5,460 nucleotides of DNA from JAQGMJ01 sp036271855 (lineage in GTDB: Bacteria > Pseudomonadota > Gammaproteobacteria > Burkholderiales > JAEUOS01). How positions within the stretch are numbered: the first letter of the stretch is position 1; each line of letters opens with the position of its first letter. The notes beneath the pieces were generated by a model that did not search any database, was not told the origin of the DNA, and worked only from the letters and a program-made list of their open reading frames with translations. Shown piece by piece: positions 1 through 5,120 of the stretch. The position numbers and the translations under genes were made by a program. Location of the stretch: assembly GCA_036271855.1 (NCBI GenBank), contig DATAZV010000241.1:1-5460 (forward strand), written 5' to 3'.

Positions 1-1
1 G

Positions 2-280
2 GACGACGTGATCTACGAAGAGTTCAAGGGTACCGGCAACATGGAAATCCACCTGGATCGCCGGATGGCCGAGAAGCGCGTGTATCCCTCGATCATGATC
101 AACAAGTCCGGCACCCGCCGCGAGGAATTGCTGATCGAGCCGGCGGTGCTGCAAAAGGTGTGGATCCTGCGCAAGTTCCTCTACAACATGGATGAAATCG
201 AAGCGATGGAATTCATGATGGACAAGATGCGCGCGACCAAGAACAACGCGGAGTTCTTCGACTCGATGAAAAAGGGTTAG
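2..280 (+). CDS. rho: Transcription termination factor Rho, C-terminal end (partial)
   Basis: The 92 visible residues are the C-terminal end of Rho, the hexameric RNA-dependent ATPase/helicase that releases transcripts at Rho-dependent terminators in the cytoplasm. The block reading VIYEEFKGTGNMEIHLDRR, then AEKRVYPSI, SGTRREELL, WILRKFLYNMDEIEAMEF and a KNNAEFFDSMKK ending, follows the E. coli Rho C-terminus almost position by position. This part belongs to the RecA-like motor domain. The 5' end lies outside the window, so the RNA-binding N-terminal domain and Walker motifs cannot be checked. The gene ends at TAG (278-280). In many betaproteobacteria rpmE (ribosomal protein L31) lies downstream of rho; no L31 gene is present in this window, where a structured non-coding stretch follows instead. 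Identification is very secure from recognised sequence. Confidence 0.97.
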   Translation, partial: DDVIYEEFKGTGNMEIHLDRRMAEKRVYPSIMINKSGTRREELLIEPAVLQKVWILRKFLYNMDEIEAMEFMMDKMRATKNNAEFFDSMKKG

Positions 281-286
281 CCGCTT

Positions 287-369
287 CCGAAAAAAGTACA
301 CCCCTACTTTTTTCGGGTGCCTGCATGAAAATCGCCGGCGGAGCCGGTCGATTTTCATGAGGAAAGGCA
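287..369 (+). ncRNA. Structured RNA element in the rho 3' region (candidate)
   Basis: Two inverted repeats lie between the rho stop and its terminator. The first is a perfect 12-base stem (287-298 with 305-316) around a 6-base loop; it is A/T-rich with a CCG/CGG base. The second pairs 324-334 with 349-359 perfectly, continues with CCGG at 335-338 against CCGG at 344-347 (one bulged T at 348), and has a 5-base loop. A further 5-bp stem (TGCCT 318-322 with AGGCA 365-369) closes over the second hairpin and leaves an internal loop with a GGAAA stretch. Together with the terminator at 380-408 this resembles a processed 3'-UTR RNA or a small regulatory RNA. It could also simply be a tandem termination or RNA-stabilising region for rho. 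I do not recognise a named RNA family. The structure is seen in the sequence; the function is inferred. Confidence 0.4.
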
Positions 370-379
370 ACGAAAGGTC

Positions 380-408
380 AAAAAGCCCCGGCTCGCCGGG
401 GCTTTTTT
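380..408 (+). terminator. Intrinsic terminator after rho
   Basis: Positions 380-391 pair with 396-407 (AAAAAGCCCCGG against CCGGGGCTTTTT) around a CTCG tetraloop. The GC-rich core is followed by six T residues (403-408), the classic Rho-independent layout. Because the left arm starts with five A residues it should also work on the - strand. It would end the rho transcript and any RNA made from the structured stretch before it, and it insulates the protease gene downstream. Confidence 0.9.
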
Positions 409-459
409 CGCGCTGCGCGCCGCCGCCTCCTTCGCCGGGGAAGCGCGGCTAACGTGAAC

Positions 460-488
460 TTGACAAGCGAAGTTCCCATCCCAATCTG
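460..488 (+). promoter_or_regulatory. Possible promoter of the HtrA-like protease gene (weak)
   Basis: A perfect TTGACA sits at 460-465, between the rho terminator and the protease start. At 17-18 bases spacing only AATCTG/ATCTGA (483-489) is available as a -10 box, which is poor; TATCTT at 491-496 is better but too far (25 bases). An autonomous promoter must lie in 409-530 because the terminator precedes it, but the exact -10 is uncertain. Heat-shock sigma-32 and sigma-E type matches were considered and have the wrong spacing. Confidence 0.3.
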
Positions 489-519
489 ACTATCTTCACA
501 ATCACGTCCCAAGACGCGT

Positions 520-525
520 GGAAGG
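520..525 (+). promoter_or_regulatory. Ribosome binding site for the HtrA-like protease
   Basis: GGAAGG lies five bases before the ATG at 531. It fixes this start: the frame is closed upstream by TAA at 450-452 and has no ATG, GTG or TTG between that stop and 531. This matters because it leaves no room for a missed signal peptide. Confidence 0.75.
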
Positions 526-530
526 TTGTT

Positions 531-1586
531 ATGGGCGCACGTCCGCTATTCGTTGATGATGAACCTGCCGTGGCGCAGGCAGCCGGGGCGATCGAACCGA
601 TCGAAAACCCCGAATCGCTGCTGGCCGACGCTTCCATGCTGGACGCGTCGCTGCTCGACGCTTATTCGCAGACCGTGACCGGCGTGGTCGGACGGGTGAA
701 AGAGGCGGTGGTGTTCATCGAGGTGCGCGGCAAGCCGGGGCGCAACGGGCGGCCAGGCGGTGGTACAGGTTCGGGCTTTTTGTTCACGCCGGATGGCTAC
801 ATTTTGACCAACAGCCACGTGATCCACGATGCGCTGCAGGTGCACGTGACGCTGGCCGATGGCACCCAGGCGCGCGCCGACATCGTCGGCGAGGACCCGG
901 ATACCGACCTGGCGGTGATCCGCATCGGCGCCACCGGCGCCCTGCCCCATGTGCAGTTCGGCGACTCGGGCAAGCTCAAGGTCGGGCAGATCGCGGTGGC
1001 CATCGGCAATCCGCTGGGCTTTGCGCACACCGTCACCGCCGGCGTTGTCTCGGCGCTCGGGCGCTCGCTGCGCGCCAATTCCGGGCGCCTGATCCACAAC
1101 GTGATCCAGACCGACGCCGCGCTCAACCCGGGCAACTCCGGCGGGCCACTGCTCGACAGCAGCGGCCGGGCGATCGGCGTCAACACTGCCATCATCCCGG
1201 GTGCGCAGGCGATCTGCTTTGCCACCGGCATCGACTCGGCCAAATGGGTGATCAGCCAGTTGTTCAGCCACGGCCGGGTGCGCCGCGGCTTCATCGGCGT
1301 GTCAGGGGCCACGGTGCCGCTGCCGCGCAAGGTGGTGCGCTTTTTCGAGCTGAAGATTGCTTCGGGCGTGCGCGTGATGGAGGCGCAGCGCGGCGCGCCG
1401 GCGCATCAGGCCGGGGTGCAGGCGAGCGACATCATTGTGGGCATCGACGGCGTGGATGTGGCCGATGTGGATGAATTGCAGCGGGTGCTCGACGGCAGCC
1501 GCATCGGCAAGACCGGGGTGATCCGCGTCTTGCGCGGCAACCAGAAACTGCACCTGCCGATCACGCCGCTGGAGTCGCCGGCGTAA
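531..1586 (+). CDS. HtrA/Deg-like S1C serine protease with one PDZ domain, no signal peptide
   Basis: The protein has 351 residues. Residues 1-50 are an acidic, Ala/Asp-rich lead with no hydrophobic segment. A trypsin-like domain (about 50-245) follows, with the full triad: His96 in TNSHVI, Asp126 in EDPDTDLAVI, Ser203 in NPGNSGGPL. A Gly-rich stretch (76-82, GGGTGSG) precedes the first strand, as usual in HtrA proteins. A single PDZ domain (about 258-345) holds the AHQAGVQASDIIVGIDG ligand-groove pattern. Known HtrA proteins (DegP, DegQ, DegS) are periplasmic quality-control proteases with a signal peptide or membrane anchor. This one has neither, and its start is fixed by a good ribosome binding site and an upstream stop, so it probably works in the cytoplasm or leaves the cell by another route. 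One PDZ domain is as in DegS, but without the anchor. It stands alone, convergent with the glycosyltransferase. The protease family call is secure; substrate and location are inferred. Confidence 0.93.
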   Translation: MGARPLFVDDEPAVAQAAGAIEPIENPESLLADASMLDASLLDAYSQTVTGVVGRVKEAVVFIEVRGKPGRNGRPGGGTGSGFLFTPDGYILTNSHVIHDALQVHVTLADGTQARADIVGEDPDTDLAVIRIGATGALPHVQFGDSGKLKVGQIAVAIGNPLGFAHTVTAGVVSALGRSLRANSGRLIHNVIQTDAALNPGNSGGPLLDSSGRAIGVNTAIIPGAQAICFATGIDSAKWVISQLFSHGRVRRGFIGVSGATVPLPRKVVRFFELKIASGVRVMEAQRGAPAHQAGVQASDIIVGIDGVDVADVDELQRVLDGSRIGKTGVIRVLRGNQKLHLPITPLESPA

Positions 1587-1592
1587 GGCGCC

Positions 1593-1614
1593 GGCGGCTG
1601 CCCGTCAAGCCGCC
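1593..1614. terminator. GC-rich hairpin at the convergent junction
   Basis: GGCGGCT (1593-1599) pairs perfectly with AGCCGCC (1608-1614) around an 8-base loop. It fills the 28-base gap between the protease stop (TAA, 1584-1586) and the TAA of the glycosyltransferase (1617-1615, - strand). Neither side has a T-run, so it is not a classical intrinsic terminator. It may stabilise 3' ends or assist Rho-dependent ending from both sides. Confidence 0.4.
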
Positions 1615-3306
1615 TTAGGCCGCCAGCGCGGCGGCCGGCTTGCGGGCGTCGATGTATTGCGCCAGCGCTACATCGACCGGGGTACTGGTGTCGAGATAGC
1701 GCGTTTCCTTGCGCAGGTAGTTCAGCCACATCAGGCGGTAGGCGGCTTCCATGTCGGCGACAAAGCCGTCGTAGTCCATCAGGTAGCTGGCTTCGATGCG
1801 CAGGCGAATCGAGGCGCGGTATTCGGACAGCTTGGCGGGTGATTGCGCCAGTCTGACGGCCGCCGCGATGTACTCTTCCTCGTTGTTTGCCACGGTATCG
1901 GCAATACCCAGGGCAATCAGGGCGGATGCCGTCGAATTGGCAAATGCCTGGTCGCTGGCCATGCAGACCACCGGCAGGCCCATCCACAGCGAATGCAGGG
2001 TGGTGGTGCCGCCCGAAAGCGGCGCGGTGTCCAGCGCGATGTCGACGACGGTGCCCATCTGCAGGAAGCGCTCCAGCGGCATGCGCGGCAGGATGCACAG
2101 GCGCTCCAGCGGCAGGCCGGCGGCCTCGAGGCGGCCGCGCTGCTGGGCGATGGCCTCTTCCTGGGTGTTCTCGGAGCCGATGACAATGAGGATAGCGTCG
2201 GGCACCTGTTCGAGAATGCGGCGCCAGACGCCGAGCATTGCGTCGGTGACTTTTTTCAAATTGTTCAGCGAGGCGAAGGTGACGCGCCGATTGGCCACCA
2301 TCGGCGGCTCAAGGGCCAGCGGCGCGGCCGGCGGCTGGTAGACGGCGATGCGCTTGACGCGGAACAATTGCTCGCTGTGGCCGTGTTCGGAAGCACCGGG
2401 CGGGTCGATGATGGCGTCGGTGATGCGGTAGTCCATCGCCCGCATGCCGGTGGTGTACATGAAGCCCAGCCAGGTGGCCTGCACCGGCGCGGCGCGGCGC
2501 GCGAACATCAGCAGGCGGTTGCCCGCGGTGTGGCCGGAGAGGTCGATCAGGACGTCGATTTTCTGTTGCCGCACTAGCGCGCAGGACTGCTCGTCGGACA
2601 TGCCCGAGATGTCGAACCAGGCGTCCACGGTCGGCCGGATGCGCGCGGTGACGTGGTCTACCGCACCGGCGGAAAACACCGACACATGGACCTTGCTGCG
2701 GTCGTGGCGCGCAAACATCGGCTCGACGAAAAAGGCCACCGAATGATTGCGCAGGTCGGCCGAGACATAGCCGATGCGCAGCTTGCGGCCGGGCGTGCGG
2801 TCGCAGGCGGGCGGCCTGGCGGCAGCGGTGAGCGGGTCGGCGAAGCGTTCGGCCCAGTCACGGAAATAGCGCAGGGTGACCGCGGGGTCGCCGCCATGGG
2901 TGGCATGCAGGTAGGCGCGCAGCGGATAGGGTTTGCGATCGCCCGGGTTCAGCGTCACCGCGTGGTCGATCAGTTCCAGCGCATCGGCGTGGTTGCCCAT
3001 CAATTCCTGCGCCAGCGCGCAGCCGAATACCGCGCTGGCATTGCCCGGCTCCATTTGCAGGATGAAGGCGAAGTTCTCCAGCGCCTGCTGCATCTTGAAC
3101 AGGTCGAGAAAGGAGAATCCCATCAGCAGCCAGGCTTCGAGATTCTGCGGCTCGAGTGCCGCGCAACGCGTGAAGGCGACCACCGATTCGGCGAACTGAT
3201 TGTTGCGCCGGCGCAGCCGGCCCAGCAGCAGCCAGCGCCCGGCGTCGCCGGGATGCGCGGCCAGCAGCTTTTCCTGCTTGATGATTTCGGCGTCGATTTG
3301 GTTCAT
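1615..3306 (-). CDS. TPR-containing GT41 glycosyltransferase (OGT/SPINDLY-like)
   Basis: The protein has 563 residues and no signal peptide or membrane segment. Residues about 20-135 are helical TPR-type repeats (for example 'AGRWLLLGRLRRRNNQFAES' and the following 'ALEPQNLEAWLLMGFSFLD'). From about 175 comes the GT41 catalytic region: RIGYVSADLRNHSV (177-190, His188 matching the conserved His of the OGT N-lobe), DVLIDLSGHTAGNR (251-264), APVQATWLGF (273-282), FASLNNLKK (344-352, Lys352 aligning with the UDP-binding catalytic Lys of human OGT) and DTAPLSGGTTTLHSLWMGLPVV (426-447, the nucleotide-sugar loop). Family members transfer a sugar, often GlcNAc, from UDP-sugar to Ser/Thr or other protein side chains in the cytoplasm; the substrate here is unknown. 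The ATG at 3306 is the first after an in-frame TAG (3357-3355) but has no Shine-Dalgarno sequence. It ends 28 bases from the convergent protease gene. GT41 membership is firm; donor and acceptor are not. Confidence 0.92.
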   Translation of the reverse strand: MNQIDAEIIKQEKLLAAHPGDAGRWLLLGRLRRRNNQFAESVVAFTRCAALEPQNLEAWLLMGFSFLDLFKMQQALENFAFILQMEPGNASAVFGCALAQELMGNHADALELIDHAVTLNPGDRKPYPLRAYLHATHGGDPAVTLRYFRDWAERFADPLTAAARPPACDRTPGRKLRIGYVSADLRNHSVAFFVEPMFARHDRSKVHVSVFSAGAVDHVTARIRPTVDAWFDISGMSDEQSCALVRQQKIDVLIDLSGHTAGNRLLMFARRAAPVQATWLGFMYTTGMRAMDYRITDAIIDPPGASEHGHSEQLFRVKRIAVYQPPAAPLALEPPMVANRRVTFASLNNLKKVTDAMLGVWRRILEQVPDAILIVIGSENTQEEAIAQQRGRLEAAGLPLERLCILPRMPLERFLQMGTVVDIALDTAPLSGGTTTLHSLWMGLPVVCMASDQAFANSTASALIALGIADTVANNEEEYIAAAVRLAQSPAKLSEYRASIRLRIEASYLMDYDGFVADMEAAYRLMWLNYLRKETRYLDTSTPVDVALAQYIDARKPAAALAA

Positions 3307-3367
3307 CGCGGCGGCGGCGCGGTTTTTTCGGCGTGCCTTGGTGGAGGATGGCAGCTAGCTTAAGGGC

Positions 3368-3446
3368 CGCCTGGAGCGCCCAGGCCCGGATTAGCGCCCT
3401 AAAAGACCGCCATCTCGGCGGGACGGGTATTACCTGGCTCCAGGCG
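3368..3446 (-). promoter_or_regulatory. Alternative-pairing inverted repeats in the GT41 leader (candidate attenuator)
   Basis: Read on the - strand toward the glycosyltransferase, four arms appear in order: CGCCTGGAGC (3446-3437), CCAGG (3437-3433), GCCTGG (3385-3380) and GCTCCAGGCG (3377-3368). Arm 1 pairs perfectly over 10 bases with arm 4, or locally with arm 2. Arm 3 pairs with arm 4 (6 bases, loop 3375-3379) or with arm 2. A small hairpin CCGCC/GGCGG (3407-3411 with 3417-3421) sits in the middle. Such mutually exclusive stems are typical of attenuators and riboswitch expression platforms. The distal arm ends about 60 bases before the start codon. No T-run follows the 3-4 hairpin and I recognise no known riboswitch core, so the role is speculative and chance pairing in GC-rich DNA is possible. 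Confidence 0.3.
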
Positions 3447-3499
3447 AGTATAGGTAAGCTGGCCCCGGCGCCACGCGCTGATGCTGCACCGCGATAATT

Positions 3500-3560
3500 G
3501 ACCACGCATAAATCATATATATTTCAATAAGTTACGATATTTCGGTAAAACGCAAAGCGG
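3500..3560 (-). promoter_or_regulatory. AT-rich segment, possible promoter for the GT41 gene
   Basis: This is the most AT-rich stretch of the window and lies at the middle of the divergent region. On the - strand TATGAT (3517-3512) is a good -10 box, but only weak -35 boxes lie 16-17 bases upstream. A start here would give a leader of roughly 200 bases that includes the alternative-pairing arms. The exact box assignment is tentative. Confidence 0.28.
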
Positions 3561-3597
3561 CGCTTGCAAGGGTTTACAAATTGCCTGCAAAAAAGAC

Positions 3598-3626
3598 TTG
3601 CCAAAGAGAATACGATTGATAATAAT
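3598..3626 (+). promoter_or_regulatory. Promoter of bfd (sigma-70 type)
   Basis: TTGCCA (3598-3603) and AATAAT (3621-3626) are each one base from consensus and are separated by exactly 17 bases. The predicted start near 3633 gives a leader of about 32 bases to the bfd ATG. The -10 box lies inside the Fur palindrome, so repressor and RNA polymerase would compete directly. Confidence 0.65.
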
Positions 3627-3632
3627 TATCAA
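3616..3632. promoter_or_regulatory. Fur box over the bfd promoter
   Basis: TTGATAAT-A-ATTATCAA is a perfect 8-1-8 palindrome. Its inner 15 bases are the 7-1-7 Fur consensus TGATAATnATTATCA without mismatch. It covers the -10 box of the bfd promoter. Fur with Fe2+ would repress bfd in iron-rich cells and release it when iron is short, which fits the role of Bfd in mobilising stored iron. The site is seen directly; binding is inferred from the consensus. Confidence 0.85.
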
Positions 3633-3664
3633 CAACGCATCCTCAACTTTCTCCTGATCCCGCC

Positions 3665-3877
3665 ATGTACGTCTGCATTTGCGCCGCCGTCACCGAACGC
3701 CAGATTCGCGCTTGCGCGCAGGATGGCGCCACCTCCATGCAGGACCTGCGCGAGAAGCTGTGCGTCGCCGGCAACTGCGGCAAGTGCGCGCGCCACGCCA
3801 AGACCATCCTGCGCGAAGTGCATGGCGCCGTAGCGCCCGGACAGTCGGGTGCAATCCTCGAGGCCGCCGGCACCTGA
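3665..3877 (+). CDS. bfd: Bacterioferritin-associated ferredoxin (Bfd)
   Basis: This small [2Fe-2S] protein has 70 residues. In the characterised family Bfd docks on bacterioferritin and passes electrons to reduce the stored ferric core, so that Fe2+ leaves; it works in the cytoplasm. The four cluster ligands are Cys4 and Cys6 (MYVCIC) and Cys38 and Cys41 (NCGKC), at the same residue numbers as in E. coli Bfd. The opening MYVCIC is a family hallmark. Length is close to the usual 64-75 residues; the tail after about residue 57 is Gly/Ala-rich and variable. Extra cysteines at 17 and 33 are not family ligands. The start is chosen by homology: no clear Shine-Dalgarno precedes it (the upstream bases are pyrimidine-rich), which suggests inefficient or SD-independent initiation. 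The gene is monocistronic, with a Fur-controlled promoter in front and a terminator behind. No bacterioferritin gene lies in the window. Confidence 0.95.
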   Translation: MYVCICAAVTERQIRACAQDGATSMQDLREKLCVAGNCGKCARHAKTILREVHGAVAPGQSGAILEAAGT

Positions 3878-3896
3878 GAACTCCGCATTTCCAGAC

Positions 3897-3924
3897 AAAA
3901 AGCCCCGCAATCGCGGGGCTTTTT
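3897..3924 (+). terminator. Intrinsic terminator after bfd
   Basis: AAAAAGCCCCGC (3897-3908) pairs perfectly with GCGGGGCTTTTT (3913-3924) around an AATC loop. After one G a further run of five T follows (3926-3930). It makes bfd a single-gene transcript and should also work on the - strand. Confidence 0.92.
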
Positions 3925-3962
3925 GTTTTTGCGGGGCCGCCATCGGACTTCACGGTTCGCTG

Positions 3963-3971
3963 TGGTAGATT
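3963..3971 (+). promoter_or_regulatory. Possible extended -10 promoter of the methyltransferase-like gene
   Basis: After the bfd terminator the downstream gene needs its own promoter. TGG-TAGATT (3963-3971) has the extended -10 TGn element and a 4/6 match to TATAAT. The -35 position (about 3943-3948, TCGGAC) is poor. It lies some 55 bases before the ATG at 4025. Confidence 0.25.
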
Positions 3972-4024
3972 CGGTGCTGCATCGCCTCGGCCGATCGCGC
4001 ACAAACACTCAGAACAAAAGATCC

Positions 4025-5038
4025 ATGATCGGCAAGCTATTGGGAAGACTTCTGCGCGGCAGCCCAAGGCCGCCGGCTCACAACGATCAGCAGGCCCTGC
4101 AGGAGCTTGCTGCCGTTCTCGCAACGGAAATCCGGTCGGCTTCCAGCCAGATCAAATCGCATCTCGCCAACCAGGGGCTGATCGCCGCCCACCAGCTGGT
4201 CCATACGCTGCTTTCACACCCTGATTACCAGGCTGCGGAACGCCTGGAGCGCCATGGCCTCAAGGTCTACTCGCAAAACGACGAGGATGGCATTCTCGGC
4301 GAAATCTTTCGCCGCATCGGCGCGCCGCATCGCAGTTTCGTGGAATTCGGCTGTGGCGATGGCATGGAGAACAACACCGTCTATCTGCTGGCACAGGGCT
4401 GGCGCGGGCTCTGGATGGATGGCGGCGACGAAAATGCAAAAAAGGTGCATGCCGGCTTCAGCTATCTGATCGAGCATGGCCTGTTGCAATTCAGGCAGGC
4501 GATGGTGACGGCCGAAAATATCGACGCCCTGATCACCGCCGCCGGCCTGGGCGGGGAGATCGACTTGCTCTCCATCGATATCGACGGCAACGACGACCAT
4601 CTCTGGCGCGCCATCAAGTCGGTCAGTGCGCGGGTGGTGGTGATCGAATACAACGGCAAGTTTCCGCCTCCACATCGTTACAGCATCAGTTACGACCCGG
4701 CCCACGCCTGGGACGGCAGCGACCGCGTAGGCAATTCGCTGGCGACCCTCGCAGCCAGTGCCGACGCCATGGGTTATCAGCTGGTGGGCTGTAACCTGCT
4801 GGGCGTGAATGCGTTTTTCGTGCGCGCCGACCTGGCGGGCGACCTGTTTCCAAAGCCGGCCACCGCGGAGCATCTTTACCAGCCCCCGCGCTATTTTCTG
4901 CAGTACTACCAGATCGCCGGCCATCCGGCGAACTCCTGGACGATCGTGGAAAGCGCGGTGCGCTACGCCGGACTGCCATGGCCGCCATCGGTGCCGCTGG
5001 GCAAGCTGATCGCGCAGCCGGCACTGTTCCGTACCTGA
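4025..5038 (+). CDS. SAM-methyltransferase-like protein (loosely FkbM-like), function unknown
   Basis: The protein has 337 residues from the ATG at 4025. The frame stays open upstream to about 3923, but that part runs into the bfd terminator, so the ATG is preferred even though its Shine-Dalgarno (AAAAGA region) is weak. Residues 1-75 are a basic start followed by helical sequence (QQALQELAAVLATEIRSA). The core from about 80 opens with YSQNDEDGI (82-90), then a Rossmann glycine motif FVEFGCGDG (105-113), an acidic strand end at GLWMDGG (128-134), LLSIDIDGND (181-190) and VVVIEYNGKF (204-213). This order fits a class I SAM-binding fold, with Asp132 a plausible ribose-hydroxyl ligand. The YSQN-EDG start and IDIDGND strand recall FkbM-type and glycan-cluster methyltransferase-like proteins. 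No transmembrane segment or signal peptide is visible. The fold is likely; the substrate is unknown and catalysis is unproven. Confidence 0.72.
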   Translation: MIGKLLGRLLRGSPRPPAHNDQQALQELAAVLATEIRSASSQIKSHLANQGLIAAHQLVHTLLSHPDYQAAERLERHGLKVYSQNDEDGILGEIFRRIGAPHRSFVEFGCGDGMENNTVYLLAQGWRGLWMDGGDENAKKVHAGFSYLIEHGLLQFRQAMVTAENIDALITAAGLGGEIDLLSIDIDGNDDHLWRAIKSVSARVVVIEYNGKFPPPHRYSISYDPAHAWDGSDRVGNSLATLAASADAMGYQLVGCNLLGVNAFFVRADLAGDLFPKPATAEHLYQPPRYFLQYYQIAGHPANSWTIVESAVRYAGLPWPPSVPLGKLIAQPALFRT

Positions 5039-5120
5039 TCCGCGCGGTGCGCAAGCTCAGGCTGCCTCTGGCAGTCGGCAACAGCGCCCCGCAGCACCCG
5101 TTCCCAAGACCACCGACGCC
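5039..5120. other. Short convergent intergenic gap
   Basis: The gap between the stop of the methyltransferase-like gene (TGA, 5036-5038) and the stop of the monooxygenase (TGA, 5123-5121, - strand) contains an imperfect 7-bp hairpin (5060-5066 with 5070-5076, one G-T pair). It has no T-run on either strand, so I do not call a terminator. No gene or RNA feature is visible. Confidence 0.6.

Larger units (their letters stand above)
3307..3664. other. Divergent intergenic region between the GT41 gene and bfd
   Basis: This 358-base stretch has no convincing gene. From left to right it holds the GC-rich leader side of the glycosyltransferase with several inverted repeats (3363-3446), an AT-rich middle (about 3500-3560) and the Fur-controlled bfd promoter (3598-3632). 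Open frames crossing it are either continuations of antisense shadow frames or start inside the promoter, so I do not call them. Confidence 0.7.

Noticed and set aside
325..360. Mini-ORF ATG AAA ATC ... TCA TGA (11 codons) filling the palindrome after rho
   Set aside because: Its start and stop are consequences of the palindrome (CATG at both ends); there is no convincing ribosome binding site and the peptide is too short to judge.
453..500. Sigma-32 (CTTGAC...CCCAT) or sigma-E (TGAACTT...TCTGA) promoter for the protease
   Set aside because: Both half-sites are present but the spacing is wrong: about 9 bases for sigma-32 (too short) and 23 for sigma-E (too long).
546..1271. Long antisense open frame inside the protease gene
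   Set aside because: GC-rich codon bias leaves antisense frames open; the product has no recognisable domain and the + strand protein is a clear HtrA.
1843..3363. Long + strand open frames across the GT41 gene (1843-2577, 2653-3363)
   Set aside because: They are shadows of the high-GC coding strand; their composition is low-complexity (Arg/Gly/Ala/Gln-rich) and the - strand frame carries all GT41 motifs.
3564..3833. Alternative + strand frame overlapping the bfd promoter and gene
   Set aside because: It runs through the promoter and Fur box and out of frame with the certain Bfd sequence.
380..3924. The terminators at 380-408 and 3897-3924 as copies of one repeat (both AAAAAGCCCCG...CGGGGCTTTTT)
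   Set aside because: This is the common form of bidirectional intrinsic terminators; loops and flanks differ, so shared origin is not needed.
5060..5076. Hairpin at the 3' end of the methyltransferase-like gene as a terminator
   Set aside because: The stem is only 7 bp with a G-T pair and no T-run follows on either strand.
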